Positions 1 to 7,942 are shown, counted from the first letter of the stretch. The stretch is DNA of 35,076 nt from Oscillospiraceae bacterium (GCA_017399625.1 JAFQBT010000049.1:1-35076); one strand, 5' to 3'. Made by a program: numbers and translations. Notes: a model not told the origin generated them from the sequence alone.

Positions 1-525
1 GGCGGTTCCGTTCCGAGAAACTTCTTCCCCGCAGTAGAAAAAGGTCTCCGCGAAGCTTGCAAAACCGGTATGCTTGCAGGTTATCCGATGGTTGGTGTTC
101 TCGGCAGACTTGTTGACGGTTCCTACCATCCCGTTGACTCCAACGATATGTCCTTCCAGATGGCTGCAAGACTTGCATATAAAGCAGGTATCCCCCAGGC
201 AGGTCCCGCAATCCTTGAACCTATCGGCAACCTCAAAGTTGTTGTTCCGGATTCCAACACCGGTGATATCATCGGCGACGTCAACAAACGCCGCGGCCGT
301 GTTCTCGGTATGAACCCCGTTGAAGGCGAAGACGGTTATTCCGAAGTTGAAGCAGAAGTTCCTATGAGCGAAATGCACGACTTCACCACCTCCCTCCGTT
401 CCTCCACCCAGGGCAGAGGCTCCTTCACCTTTGAATTCGACCATTATGAAGAGCTCCGAGATGAAACCCTCAAACAGGCTGTAATCGAAGAAGCAAAACA
501 GTGGATGACCGAAGAAAAAGAATAA
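1..525 (+). CDS. Elongation factor G (FusA-type), C-terminal part only
   Basis: This is the 3' end of a translation elongation factor GTPase. The reading frame is open from base 1, so the GTPase domain and everything before domain IV lie outside the window. The visible 174 residues begin in domain IV with GGSVPRNFFPAVEKGLREA, followed by LAGYPMVGV and DGSYHPVDSNDMSF. They continue into domain V (ILEPIGNLKVVVPDSNTGDI, then RRGRVLGMNP and RSSTQGRGSFTFEFDHYEE). These are the standard EF-G motifs for ribosomal translocation and recycling. Details such as GGSVPRNFF and a short C-terminus suggest the EF-G-like paralogue common in Clostridia rather than the str-operon FusA, but with only the C-terminus I cannot settle this. 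No ribosomal protein genes follow; the gene ends at a strong terminator, so it looks monocistronic at its 3' end. Confidence 0.93.
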   Translation, partial: GGSVPRNFFPAVEKGLREACKTGMLAGYPMVGVLGRLVDGSYHPVDSNDMSFQMAARLAYKAGIPQAGPAILEPIGNLKVVVPDSNTGDIIGDVNKRRGRVLGMNPVEGEDGYSEVEAEVPMSEMHDFTTSLRSSTQGRGSFTFEFDHYEELRDETLKQAVIEEAKQWMTEEKE

Positions 526-546
526 TTTTTCCGAATAATCAAAAAA

Positions 547-575
547 GCCCTGTCATATTATTGACAGGGCTTTTT
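547..575 (+). terminator. Rho-independent terminator after the EF-G gene
   Basis: A perfect 9-bp stem (GCCCTGTCA, 547-555, with TGACAGGGC, 562-570) with a six-base loop is followed by TTTTT. It lies 22 bp after the EF-G stop codon. Confidence 0.92.
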
Positions 576-576
576 C

Positions 577-635
577 GTATGCCTTCTCCCTGAGGAGAAG
601 GTGCCGCATGGCGTATGCCGCGGCGGATGAGGTGT
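577..635. repeat. REP-like palindromic intergenic element
   Basis: After the terminator comes a GC-rich block unlike the surrounding spacer. It has an 8-bp hairpin (CCTTCTCC 582-589 with GGAGAAGG 594-601), then a GCCGC-rich segment ending in GATGAGGTG. The layout (GGAGAAGGTG ... GCGGATGAGGTG) resembles short repeated palindromic spacers that I recall from Oscillospiraceae-like genomes. Only one copy is in this window, so repetition cannot be shown here. Confidence 0.5.
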
Positions 636-663
636 CATACTATTTTATCCCGGAGATGATTCT

Positions 664-1125
664 TTGCTTACTGCTTCCGTAAAAACATCAAGAACAAAAA
701 TCCTCGGCGCTCTTTGCGTTATAATCGCCGCAATAATTGCCGTTATCCTTTTCTTCGGCGCTGAAAGCTCCGGAAACGCCGCAGAATCCATTTCGCGCCG
801 GGTTGCGGATAACAAAGAGCGGATTGCCTACATGGCTTCAAAAGGCTTTGAAACGGCTGATGAGCCTTCATCGGTGGAGGAAGTTCTTCTTCCGGAGGAA
901 TTCGACGAAATCCTTACGGAATATAATGAAATCCAGAAGCAGGGCGGGTTCGATCTTTCACCCTATCTTGGAAAAACGGTGAAAAAATACGTTTACCCAA
1001 TCGAAGGCGAAACGGAAACTTTTGTTACCCTCTATGTTTACGAAAACCTGATAATCGCCGGTGATATTTCTTCCCGCACCGAAGGCTGGCAGAAAGCTGT
1101 TGACGGCGGCGGAAATATGGGATAA
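664..1125 (+). CDS. DUF4830-like membrane-anchored hypothetical protein
   Basis: A 153-residue protein with one N-terminal membrane segment (about residues 12-31, ILGALCVIIAAIIAVILFFG) and an extracytoplasmic domain. The C-terminal half, with FDLSPYLGKTVKKYVYPI, VTLYVYENLIIAGDISS and a final tryptophan, matches my memory of DUF4830, a small clostridial domain of unknown function. The start is TTG, preceded by GGAG at 652-655 with eight bases between. It sits alone between the repeat element and an acetyltransferase gene 37 bp downstream in the same direction, so the two may be co-transcribed. I assign no biochemical role. Confidence 0.75.
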   Translation: MLTASVKTSRTKILGALCVIIAAIIAVILFFGAESSGNAAESISRRVADNKERIAYMASKGFETADEPSSVEEVLLPEEFDEILTEYNEIQKQGGFDLSPYLGKTVKKYVYPIEGETETFVTLYVYENLIIAGDISSRTEGWQKAVDGGGNMG

Positions 1126-1162
1126 AATATTTATATAACAAAAACGGAAGATGAGGAAAAGA

Positions 1163-1594
1163 ATGGATTACAGAAAAATCACCATCGAAGATGCATCCGA
1201 GCTTGCAAAAATTTATGCGGAAACTTTCAATTCCGACCCCTGGTACGATAAATGGACACAGAAAACCGCCGAAAAACGCCTTTCCCAGATGATAAACAAC
1301 GGCGGATTTTTCGGAATCGTTTCCTATAATGAATCCGGAATAACCGGAATGATTCTCGGCGAAGAGGAGCAGTATTTTGACGGGGTTATTTTCAACATAA
1401 AGGAATTCTGCGTGAAAAACGAACTTCGCGGAAGGGGAATCGGAACAGAGCTCCTTGCGGAATTTGAACGAATGCTCAAAGGAATGGGCATCCGCGAAAC
1501 GGTGCTCATGACCAATCTTGAGGACGAAGAATTTTATAAAAAGCGCGGTTTCCGCAGAAGCCGCGGAATAATCTATATGGGAAAGGAAATGTGA
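1163..1594 (+). CDS. GNAT family N-acetyltransferase
   Basis: A 143-residue single-domain acetyltransferase that would transfer an acetyl group from acetyl-CoA to an unknown amine. Motif A is visible as IKEFCVKNELRGRGIGTELL, with the acetyl-CoA pyrophosphate-binding RGRGIG. It is followed by the motif B region MTNLEDEEFYKKRGFRRSR typical of GNAT proteins. I chose ATG 1163 because GAGGA at 1153-1157 lies five bases upstream; an in-frame ATG at 1151 would absorb that site. The gene follows the DUF4830-like gene closely and is followed by a 9-bp hairpin (1595-1617) without a T-tract. The substrate cannot be inferred. Confidence 0.88.
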   Translation: MDYRKITIEDASELAKIYAETFNSDPWYDKWTQKTAEKRLSQMINNGGFFGIVSYNESGITGMILGEEEQYFDGVIFNIKEFCVKNELRGRGIGTELLAEFERMLKGMGIRETVLMTNLEDEEFYKKRGFRRSRGIIYMGKEM

Positions 1595-1639
1595 TTTTAT
1601 TCCATTCCGGAATAAAACCGAATTGTTAACAAATAGTGC

Positions 1640-1668
1640 TTGATTGAAAAAATTTTCATTAATAAAAT
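1640..1668 (+). promoter_or_regulatory. Sigma-A promoter for the lipoprotein gene at 1714
   Basis: TTGATT (1640-1645) and TAAAAT (1663-1668) are separated by exactly 17 bp, about 45 bp before the start codon. Confidence 0.65.
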
Positions 1669-1713
1669 ATATTTGCCCGGAAAAGCGAAAATAATATGAA
1701 AGGAGAACCGGAA

Positions 1714-2103
1714 ATGAAAAAAACAATTGCTTTTGTTCTGGCGTTTATAATGACTGCGTTGTTTTCCGCCTGCTCTGCGGAAGAAAAGGTTTTTGAAACC
1801 ATCGAAGCAAAAGATTGTTTTTTCGGCGCAGGTTACACCGAACTTGTTTTCGGCGGAAGCGAAGCTGCGGAATATATTTTCAGGGCGGAAAATTCGGAAG
1901 AAACCGAATGGAGCGTTTATGTTTTTGATGAAAAATTTGAAGACGGTTTCAGATATATTTCCCAGGCTGCCGAACCTGTTCTTACCGGTGACGGAAGCAT
2001 CGTTATTGAACCCAAAAAGTTCGTCTATATTTATTGTTCGACAAACGAATTTACTTCCGAAGCTCCGGACGAAAACGCAAAACTGATAATAACCAACGGC
2101 TGA
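1714..2103 (+). CDS. Small putative lipoprotein, unknown function
   Basis: A 129-residue exported protein. The N-terminus MKKTIAFVLAFIMTALFSAC is a type II signal peptide with lipobox LFSAC (lipidated Cys at about residue 20), so it should be anchored in the outer leaflet of the membrane. The mature part is acidic and beta-rich, with no motif I recognise. It is a single lipoprotein-type domain of about 105 residues, with a pattern (ECRAENSEETEWSVYVF-like) that could be a galactose-binding-like or Ig-like fold; this is weak. ATG 1714 was chosen because AGGAG at 1700-1704 precedes it at normal spacing. The gene has its own promoter and ends at a bidirectional terminator shared with the convergent gene. 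Confidence 0.75.
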   Translation: MKKTIAFVLAFIMTALFSACSAEEKVFETIEAKDCFFGAGYTELVFGGSEAAEYIFRAENSEETEWSVYVFDEKFEDGFRYISQAAEPVLTGDGSIVIEPKKFVYIYCSTNEFTSEAPDENAKLIITNG

Positions 2104-2111
2104 TAAAGAAT

Positions 2112-2151
2112 AAAAAAGGCTCCGTGCTCATTTGAGCACGGAGCCTTTTTT
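2112..2151. terminator. Bidirectional terminator with GTGCTCA/TGAGCAC core
   Basis: A perfect 19-bp inverted repeat (2112-2130 with 2133-2151) with an A6 tract on one side and a T6 tract on the other. It serves the convergent genes ending at 2103 (+) and 2167 (-). Its core, CCGTGCTCA/TGAGCACGG, recurs in other intergenic hairpins of the window. Confidence 0.92.
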
Positions 2152-2166
2152 GGTTTTATGCGTCAG

Positions 2167-3201
2167 TTATTTTTCTTCGGGATTTTCGTTTTCGGCGGGT
2201 TTGTTTTCCGCAAGTTTCTGCGCTTTTTTATATTCTTTTCTTGCTTTTCTTGCGGCTTTGCGTTCCTGCCATTTTTTATTGTTTCTGAGGCAGCGGCTGA
2301 TTACAAAACCGATGAGTGCAATGATTACCGCCCAGATGATGAAATAGGGAATGTTGGCAACGAACCATACAAAGAAATCCTGCGCACCGACCCAGATATC
2401 ATAGACGTTATCGCCGAAATCGGAGGAAATTCTTTCCCAAAGGGTTTCCGGTTCTGCGGAGGTAACGCGTTTTACCTCATAAATGCTGAGGTTGACGGTG
2501 CTGTAATCAACAAGATTATCATAGGTGCGGAGCTGGCTTTCGTAACTTTCAAGCTGATAGCGGACTTCGGAAATCCGGGACTGGAGAACGATTATGGAAT
2601 CGATGTTTTCCGCTTCCGCAAGAAGTTCGAGAAGCTGGTCATATTCGGTCCGGAGGGATTTGATCCTTGCCTCGGTGTCAACGTAATTAAGGGTGACGTC
2701 GGTGGTGTCCTCATAGCTGAAGGTAACGTTTCCGAGTCCGCCGACTGTTCCGATGAATTCATCGACCTTTGAGGAAGGGATGCGGCAGACAAAGTTTGCG
2801 TTCCTGCTGGAGGAATAGTTATAGGAATTTCCGCTGACGCTGGAACTTTCGATGTATCCGCCAAGGGAGCTTACCTCCGCCTTGAGTTCGGAAAGGAAGG
2901 TTTCGAATTCAAGAGTTTCAACGTCAAGATTGAACGTGCGGATAAGCTTGCGGTTTGCGGGCATCTGGATTCCGGAAGAATTCATGGAAGAGGAGTTTCC
3001 GCTGATGGCGGAATCCTCGGTTACGTATTCCATTTCCGGTTCCTCCATGGGAGCTTCCGGCATAAAGGCCATGTCGTTTTCGACCCAGTATCCGCCGTCA
3101 AAGGATTCGGCTTTGGAATCGCTTGCATAATTTCTGCTGCTGCAGCCGCTTAAAATTACCGCAAAAGCAAAAATAAGAGCTAAAACTTTGATTTTTTTCA
3201 T
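2167..3201 (-). CDS. DUF4349 domain lipoprotein
   Basis: A 344-residue envelope protein. It has a lipoprotein signal peptide (lipobox ILSGC, Cys at about residue 20) and a low-complexity Glu/Ser/Met-rich linker to about residue 80. The DUF4349 domain runs from about residue 84 to 300: NRKLIRTFNLDVETLEFE, FVCRIPSSKVDEFI, TDVTLNYVDTEARIKSLR, a coiled coil, then YSTVNLSIYEV. A C-terminal membrane helix (about 283-305) precedes a Lys/Arg-rich coiled tail. The family is widespread in Bacillota and its biochemical role is unknown. A strong AAGGAGG lies six bases before the ATG, with TATAAT just upstream, so it probably has its own promoter although it follows the YfhO gene in the same direction. 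Confidence 0.88.
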   Translation of the reverse strand: MKKIKVLALIFAFAVILSGCSSRNYASDSKAESFDGGYWVENDMAFMPEAPMEEPEMEYVTEDSAISGNSSSMNSSGIQMPANRKLIRTFNLDVETLEFETFLSELKAEVSSLGGYIESSSVSGNSYNYSSSRNANFVCRIPSSKVDEFIGTVGGLGNVTFSYEDTTDVTLNYVDTEARIKSLRTEYDQLLELLAEAENIDSIIVLQSRISEVRYQLESYESQLRTYDNLVDYSTVNLSIYEVKRVTSAEPETLWERISSDFGDNVYDIWVGAQDFFVWFVANIPYFIIWAVIIALIGFVISRCLRNNKKWQERKAARKARKEYKKAQKLAENKPAENENPEEK

Positions 3202-3261
3202 TTTATCAAACCTCCTTACATTATAATAGTGACAAAAATTTCCGTTTTTGTTGCATTGATT

Positions 3262-5772
3262 TTAAAGTTCGGGAAAAATTTTTTCCTGCGGTCCGGTATA
3301 TTCCTTATATGGCGGAACATCCTTTGGACTGCGGACTATCGTAAGGTCCTCTTCCGGAGAAAGTTCGGTTTCGGCTCCGTCGCTTTCCTTTCCGCCGAGA
3401 TATTCCGTCATAAGGTTATAATCATCGGTGCGGCGCTTCTGTTCAAAATGGAAGAAAACCGTATATGCCGCAAGGGCGATGGCTGCGGCAATGCTGATTC
3501 CGGCACCGAGAGCGAGGCCGGGAGTTTTATAGACGAAGACGATTTCATTGAGTCCCGGTTCCGCAAAAACGGCCATGAAGCCGACATCAACTTTTTCGAT
3601 GGCGGTTTCTTTTCCGTTGACATAAGCGGTCCAGCCTTCCTCATAAGGAACGGAGAAGAAAACAAGGTTTCCGGAGGAAAGGAAGATTTTTGCGGAAAAA
3701 CCGTCCTCATCATATTCGAAATTATATGCGGAGGATCTTTTTCTTCTTGCGGCCTCAACGCTGAAATCATCGTAATTAAGGGGCTTTTCCGGGGAAAGAT
3801 TATGGCGGAGATACTGTCCGTAAAGTCTTTTCTGGCTTTCGTTGAGGACGATGGAATAGATAAGCGCCTCGCTGCGCTGGGTTTCGTGGAGGGAATAATA
3901 CTGTTCCTCGGTGATATATTCATTGAAGGTGAATCCCATGGGGATATAGTTTTTGTTTTCAAAAATATGGTATCCGTTCACCGTTTCAAGATATCTGAAT
4001 CCCTCGCAGATATTGGAATCTTCGGTGGTTTCCGCTGCGTCGGAATAAAGATATCTTACTGAAAGAAGTGCGCGAAGCTCATAAAGATCGTATTCCGGCT
4101 TGCTGGAAACGTCCCTTTTAACATCAACGGTCGGATAAAATTCCATGATGGAAGGGGTGACAACGCTGTGGAAACAGCGGATGGACGGAATGTTCCAGTA
4201 AAGCCCCATGTTTTCGAAGCATTCATAAAAATCCGCCCTTGCGAACTGATCTCCGGAATAGGGGATCTCCATCTCCTCCGAAAGCCCGACAGCGTCCTCG
4301 ATTATTTCGTCATGGTCGCCGGCAAAGGTATAGCCAAGGTTGATATAGGCAAAACCGTAAACCGCGCAGATTCCGGCGGTGAGAAGAACGAGGAGATTCC
4401 GGTAATATTTTCTGTTCTGCATGAACCAGAGAAGGACGGTTATAACTGCGCAGACAACCGCAAAACCGGCGCTTAAGAAGAACCAGGAATCGTTATAGAG
4501 AAGCCCCATTTCCCAGTTTCCGTCGTTATAATGCACCGGAGTGAGGAAAAGGATGAGGATAAGTCCGACTATAATGCAGATGGAGGGGATGATGCCTTTC
4601 CGGAGGTCAACGGAATCCGTTCCGACTTCGGAGGAGGATTCAAGCGCCTTTGCCGTTGCAACAACAAGCATGAGGATGAACATATAGTACCAGCGGGCAT
4701 AGAACGAATGGTTGAAAAGAATAAAAAGGGAATTGAGCACCGGAACAAGCGCAAAAATGCAGCAGGCGATTATCATCTTTTTAAGCCAGTCGTTTTTTAC
4801 GCAGCGGACATAGGCAATAACGCCGCTCATTCCGAAAAGCGGAAGCCATCCCGCCATGGAAGCCCATTGTGCTCCCTGTCCGGTGAACATGTTCTGCTTC
4901 GAAGGCATATCCGGAGGGAAGAAGAAGCTTGCGATGATTGCGGGAACCCGCTGTTCGCTGTAATAGAGCCAGAGGTTCCAACCGTTGATAAAGTTATCAG
5001 GTCCGGTCCTCGGGTTATCAAGAATCGCAAGAACCGAAGGAAGAACAGCCACCGCCGCAACGCAAAGACCGATTACGGATTCCAGCGCAACAAAAAGGAA
5101 ACTACGGAATTTATGGGAAATGTTTTTGTCGGTGATGCGGATGAAGAAATAAAGAACGGTGAAAACGACTTCGCCGATGAAGAACCAGTAGTTCACAACA
5201 GCATTGAGCGCAACCGCCGCGGCAAAAGGTCCGTGTTTATCCTCGGTGATGAGCATCTCAAGTCCGATGAGAATAAGCGGAAAAAACGCCACAACGTCGA
5301 GGAAATGGTTGAAGAAAACGTTATAAATGCTGTATCCGCTGAACGCATAAAGAAGTCCGGCAATGACCGCAAAGCGTTTATCCTTAACAAATCTTGCGGC
5401 ATAAAAATATGCGGTGAAGGCGCAGACCATAAATTTTATCACGAAAAGCGGCGCCATAAGATAGGGTACCATCGAAGTTTCAAAGGGAAGGGTCATCCAG
5501 AAAAAGGGGCTGAAAATAAGATAGAAGGAATAGGCGCCGATGAAGTTTACTCCAAGGTCCGTGTTCCAGTCCCAACCGATCTGTCCACTTGTAACAAGTT
5601 CGTGGGCGTGCATATAAAAAGCGATCTGCTGGCAGTTATAATCGCCGTAATAGGTGAAGATTCCGCCGTTCTGATAAACAACAAACCCGACGGTTATAAT
5701 TCCGCAGATTGCCGAAAGAAGAAGCACCCACCAATGTAAATTTTTATTTCTTTTCTGAATTTCGTTCGTCAT
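3262..5772 (-). CDS. YfhO family polytopic membrane protein
   Basis: An 836-residue integral membrane protein with about twelve hydrophobic segments, a large extracytoplasmic region in the second half and a cytoplasmic tail. Diagnostic YfhO features include the early GGIFTYYGDYNCQQIAFYMH segment and DWNTDLGVNFIGAYSFYLI. Near residue 700 come the C-terminal VFFSVPYEEGWTAYVNGKE and the hydrophobic helix after YKTPGLALGAG. In characterised relatives YfhO proteins are GT-C-like enzymes that glycosylate lipoteichoic acid or use undecaprenyl-linked sugars at the outer face of the membrane. That role here is inference from family membership. The start ATG has GAGGA upstream. An AT-rich promoter region follows at 5773-5880. 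The gene is followed after 60 bp by the DUF4349 gene. Confidence 0.88.
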   Translation of the reverse strand: MTNEIQKRNKNLHWWVLLLSAICGIITVGFVVYQNGGIFTYYGDYNCQQIAFYMHAHELVTSGQIGWDWNTDLGVNFIGAYSFYLIFSPFFWMTLPFETSMVPYLMAPLFVIKFMVCAFTAYFYAARFVKDKRFAVIAGLLYAFSGYSIYNVFFNHFLDVVAFFPLILIGLEMLITEDKHGPFAAAVALNAVVNYWFFIGEVVFTVLYFFIRITDKNISHKFRSFLFVALESVIGLCVAAVAVLPSVLAILDNPRTGPDNFINGWNLWLYYSEQRVPAIIASFFFPPDMPSKQNMFTGQGAQWASMAGWLPLFGMSGVIAYVRCVKNDWLKKMIIACCIFALVPVLNSLFILFNHSFYARWYYMFILMLVVATAKALESSSEVGTDSVDLRKGIIPSICIIVGLILILFLTPVHYNDGNWEMGLLYNDSWFFLSAGFAVVCAVITVLLWFMQNRKYYRNLLVLLTAGICAVYGFAYINLGYTFAGDHDEIIEDAVGLSEEMEIPYSGDQFARADFYECFENMGLYWNIPSIRCFHSVVTPSIMEFYPTVDVKRDVSSKPEYDLYELRALLSVRYLYSDAAETTEDSNICEGFRYLETVNGYHIFENKNYIPMGFTFNEYITEEQYYSLHETQRSEALIYSIVLNESQKRLYGQYLRHNLSPEKPLNYDDFSVEAARRKRSSAYNFEYDEDGFSAKIFLSSGNLVFFSVPYEEGWTAYVNGKETAIEKVDVGFMAVFAEPGLNEIVFVYKTPGLALGAGISIAAAIALAAYTVFFHFEQKRRTDDYNLMTEYLGGKESDGAETELSPEEDLTIVRSPKDVPPYKEYTGPQEKIFPEL

Positions 5773-6069
5773 ATTCCGTCCTCAAATCAAAATAATGATA
5801 TTTTAAAGAAAAATTTGTATTTATATAACTATCCGATTTACAGTATATAACTTTTTATACAATTTTTAAAGTGGAAAAATAAAAAATAACCCGCAAAGTG
5901 CGGAACATGCAAAAAAAGACTGTTTTTTTGTTGCAAAAAGTCTTATAATAAATTAATACATGATCCGTTTGGTGGTGGACTTTACGGGTTATAGTTTTTT
6001 TGCGGAACAGGAGTTCCATATATTAAGTGCAGAATTTTTTCGATTTTGTTGCATCGGGAGGAAGAAAAA
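5773..6069. other. Divergent intergenic region with AT-rich promoters and small hairpins
   Basis: This 297-bp spacer separates the minus-strand YfhO gene from the plus-strand YfbR-like gene. The left half is very AT-rich and must hold the YfhO promoter (a weak candidate is TTTAAA, 17 bp, TATACT on the minus strand). On the plus strand TATAAT at 5944-5949 is a good -10, but the hexamer 17 bp upstream (TGTTTT) is poor. Short inverted repeats are CCGC/GCGG around 5891-5903, AAGACT/AGTCTT around 5916-5944, and GGAAC/GTTCC near 6004-6017. ATAACCCG near 5886 is complementary to CGGGTTAT near 5984. I see no gene and recognise no known riboswitch. Confidence 0.5.
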
Positions 6070-6654
6070 TTGCAGGAAAGCAGATTTTATGCCTATATTT
6101 CAAGAATGAAACATATTTTCCGCTGGTCCCTTATGAAAAACAGCCAGCAGGAATCTCTTTCGGTCCATACCCTTGATACCGCGGTGATCGCCCATTGCCT
6201 CGGCCTTTTGCGAAACCGCAGATTCGGCGGAAACTGCGATGTCGAGCGCCTTGTTATGCTTGCTATGTATCACGACTGCAGCGAAATTTTAACAGGCGAT
6301 ATGCCCACCCCGATAAAATATTATAATCCGGAAATAAAGGAAGCCTATAAGCAGGTGGAAGCCGTTGCAAACAACAAGCTTCTCGAAATGCTTCCGGAAG
6401 ATCTTCGCCCGGATTACAAACCTTTTTTTGACCATTCGGACGAAGATCCGGAACTTCTGAAACTGCTCAAAGCGGCGGATAAAATTTCCGCCCTTATAAA
6501 ATGCGTTGAGGAGGAAAACTCCGGAAACCGGGAATTTTCTAAGGCAAAAACAAGCATCCTCGGATCCATAAAGGAAATGGAACTTCCGGAAGCAGATACC
6601 TTTGTTGAAGAATTTCTTCCCAGCTACGGACTCACCATCGACGAGCTCAATTAA
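6070..6654 (+). CDS. yfbR: HD-domain 5'-deoxynucleotidase, YfbR-like
   Basis: A 194-residue soluble metal-dependent phosphohydrolase. The HD motifs are visible: SVHTLDTAVIAHCLG with the first His, then MYHDCSEILTGDMPTPIKYY carrying the HD pair and the conserved TGDMPTPIKY segment of YfbR. The last Asp lies in LLKAADKISALIKC. E. coli YfbR removes phosphate from deoxynucleoside 5'-monophosphates, so a role in nucleotide salvage is likely. I chose TTG 6070 because GGGAGGA (6056-6062) sits seven bases upstream; an earlier TTG at 6046 would overlap that site. The gene overlaps by four bases the convergent small gene that ends at 6651. Confidence 0.87.
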   Translation: MQESRFYAYISRMKHIFRWSLMKNSQQESLSVHTLDTAVIAHCLGLLRNRRFGGNCDVERLVMLAMYHDCSEILTGDMPTPIKYYNPEIKEAYKQVEAVANNKLLEMLPEDLRPDYKPFFDHSDEDPELLKLLKAADKISALIKCVEEENSGNREFSKAKTSILGSIKEMELPEADTFVEEFLPSYGLTIDELN

Positions 6655-6830
6655 TGCATTATGCTCGAAATTCCGTTGGCAATGCTGCCTACGGCCTTTA
6701 CGGTTTTTGCGGCGCTTTTGCGCATTTTCCGAACATTGCTGCCGCGTCTTCCGTTCATCATATAAACCGCTGTTCCGATTGCTGCCGCAGCAGCCGCACC
6801 GGACATTACGGCGGAAACTGTTCTGTTCAT
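6651..6830 (-). CDS. Small membrane peptide (59 aa), unknown function
   Basis: A 59-residue minus-strand protein between the YfbR-like gene and pdxY. It starts ATG at 6830 and ends TAA at 6651. GGAGG lies about eight bases before the start. The peptide opens MNRTVSAVMSGAAAAAAIGT, giving one alanine-rich membrane helix (about residues 5-24) interrupted by MMNGRRG. A basic amphipathic segment (RKMRKSAAKTVKAVGSI) follows and the peptide ends IMH. The layout of one short helix plus a Lys/Arg-rich tail resembles YtxH-like small proteins. The clean Shine-Dalgarno and protein-like composition support a real gene, but no family is certain. The function is unknown. Confidence 0.65.
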   Translation of the reverse strand: MNRTVSAVMSGAAAAAAIGTAVYMMNGRRGSNVRKMRKSAAKTVKAVGSIANGISSIMH

Positions 6831-6946
6831 AAAAAAACCTCCATTCCTTGTTTGGTAAAATTATTTTCCGCAGAAAACAAAAACAGATACGCGGAATTTT
6901 CCGGCGATTAAAATGGAGAAAAATTAAAAAACGAGAGGTGAATTTT

Positions 6947-7810
6947 TTGGAAAAACGCCCGGCAAGAGTTGCCGCGATTCATGACCTTTCCGGATTCGGA
7001 AGATGTTCCGTTTCCGTAATTTTACCGGTGCTTTCCGCCATGGGAAACCAGGTCTGCCCGGTTCTCACCGCCGTTCTTTCAACCCATACCGGCGGCTTCG
7101 GCGAAGTTGTTTTCCGCGATCTGACGGATTATATAAAACCCGCGCTGGAACATTATAAGAACCTCGGAATCGATTTTGAGGCGGTATATTCCGGCTTCCT
7201 CGGAAGCGAGGAACAGGTTGATTCCTGCCTTGAGTTTTTCAAAAGCTATCCGAACGCTCTTAAGGTTGTCGATCCGGTTATGGGCGACAACGGAAAAGCA
7301 TATAAAACCTGCACAAAAAATCTTCGGAGCAGGATGAAGGAACTTGCCGCTGTTGCGGATCTGATAACTCCGAATCTTACCGAAGCGGCTATGCTCCTTG
7401 ATGAAATCTATCATAATGAGCCCATGACCGTTACCGAAGCAAGGAGCCTTCTGCTGAAGCTCCATAACCTCGGTCCGAAGATGATAGTCGTAACCGGGGT
7501 TGAACTTGCCTCCGGAATCCTTGCAAACATCGGTTATGACAGCGAGCAGAATTCCTTCTGGTATTCGCCCTGCGAATATATCCCGGTGCATTATCCCGGC
7601 TGCGGCGATATTTTTGCATCGGTGCTCACCGGAGCAATGCTTGGGGGAGCAAGCCTTCCCATAGCCATCGGAAAGGCAACGGATTTTGCGGAACTCTGCG
7701 TAAAAACCACATTCAGTTACGGAAGCGACCCCCGCCACGGAGTGATGCTCGAATCCGTGCTCGGAAGCCTTATACGCGGCGACGTTACCCCGAAATATAA
7801 AACCTTATAA
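6947..7810 (+). CDS. pdxY: Pyridoxamine/pyridoxal kinase, PdxY type
   Basis: A 287-residue ribokinase-fold kinase that phosphorylates pyridoxal, pyridoxine or pyridoxamine with ATP for vitamin B6 salvage. The family N-terminus AAIHDLSGFGRCSVSVILPV contains the substrate-binding HDLSGFGR. VVDPVMGDNGKAY is the conserved metal and ATP region. VTGVEL and YPGCGDIFASVLTGAML carry the GxGD catalytic aspartate. Length is normal for the family. I chose TTG 6947 because GAGAGGTG (6933-6940) lies six bases before it; the longer frame upstream has no ribosome binding site and adds an unrelated basic stretch. The gene stands alone, divergent from the 59-residue gene, and ends at a repeat block and terminator. 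The enzyme could also accept hydroxymethylpyrimidine, but PdxY fits best. Confidence 0.9.
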   Translation: MEKRPARVAAIHDLSGFGRCSVSVILPVLSAMGNQVCPVLTAVLSTHTGGFGEVVFRDLTDYIKPALEHYKNLGIDFEAVYSGFLGSEEQVDSCLEFFKSYPNALKVVDPVMGDNGKAYKTCTKNLRSRMKELAAVADLITPNLTEAAMLLDEIYHNEPMTVTEARSLLLKLHNLGPKMIVVTGVELASGILANIGYDSEQNSFWYSPCEYIPVHYPGCGDIFASVLTGAMLGGASLPIAIGKATDFAELCVKTTFSYGSDPRHGVMLESVLGSLIRGDVTPKYKTL

Positions 7811-7811
7811 C

Positions 7812-7925
7812 GCCCCTTGTCAAAGGAGACTCCCCTGTTAGGGGAGATGTTGAGCGAAGTGAAACAGAGGGGTCTGCCGTCTGCGGCGAGCAAAGAGGGC
7901 CACGTAGTGGCGAGGGGATTCTTTT
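7812..7925. repeat. Palindromic intergenic repeat-like element
   Basis: A roughly 110-bp G-rich non-coding block follows pdxY. It contains a 7-bp hairpin (CTCCCCT 7830-7836 with AGGGGAG 7840-7846), then GAGCGAAGTGAAACAGAGGGG. A second perfect hairpin follows (GCCAC 7899-7903 with GTGGC 7907-7911) and the block ends GAGGGGATTC. The pattern (AGGGGAGATG ... CAGAGGGGT) resembles short dispersed elements I recall in Oscillospiraceae-like genomes. It differs from the block at 577-635. Copy number cannot be seen here. Confidence 0.5.
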
Positions 7926-7942
7926 TAAAACAAAAATAAAGC

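Noticed and set aside
4531-5739. A 402-residue plus-strand frame opposite the YfhO gene
   Set aside because: It is rich in Lys, Arg, Asp and Asn with no signal or fold pattern, lacks a ribosome binding site, and lies wholly antisense to a well-supported membrane protein.
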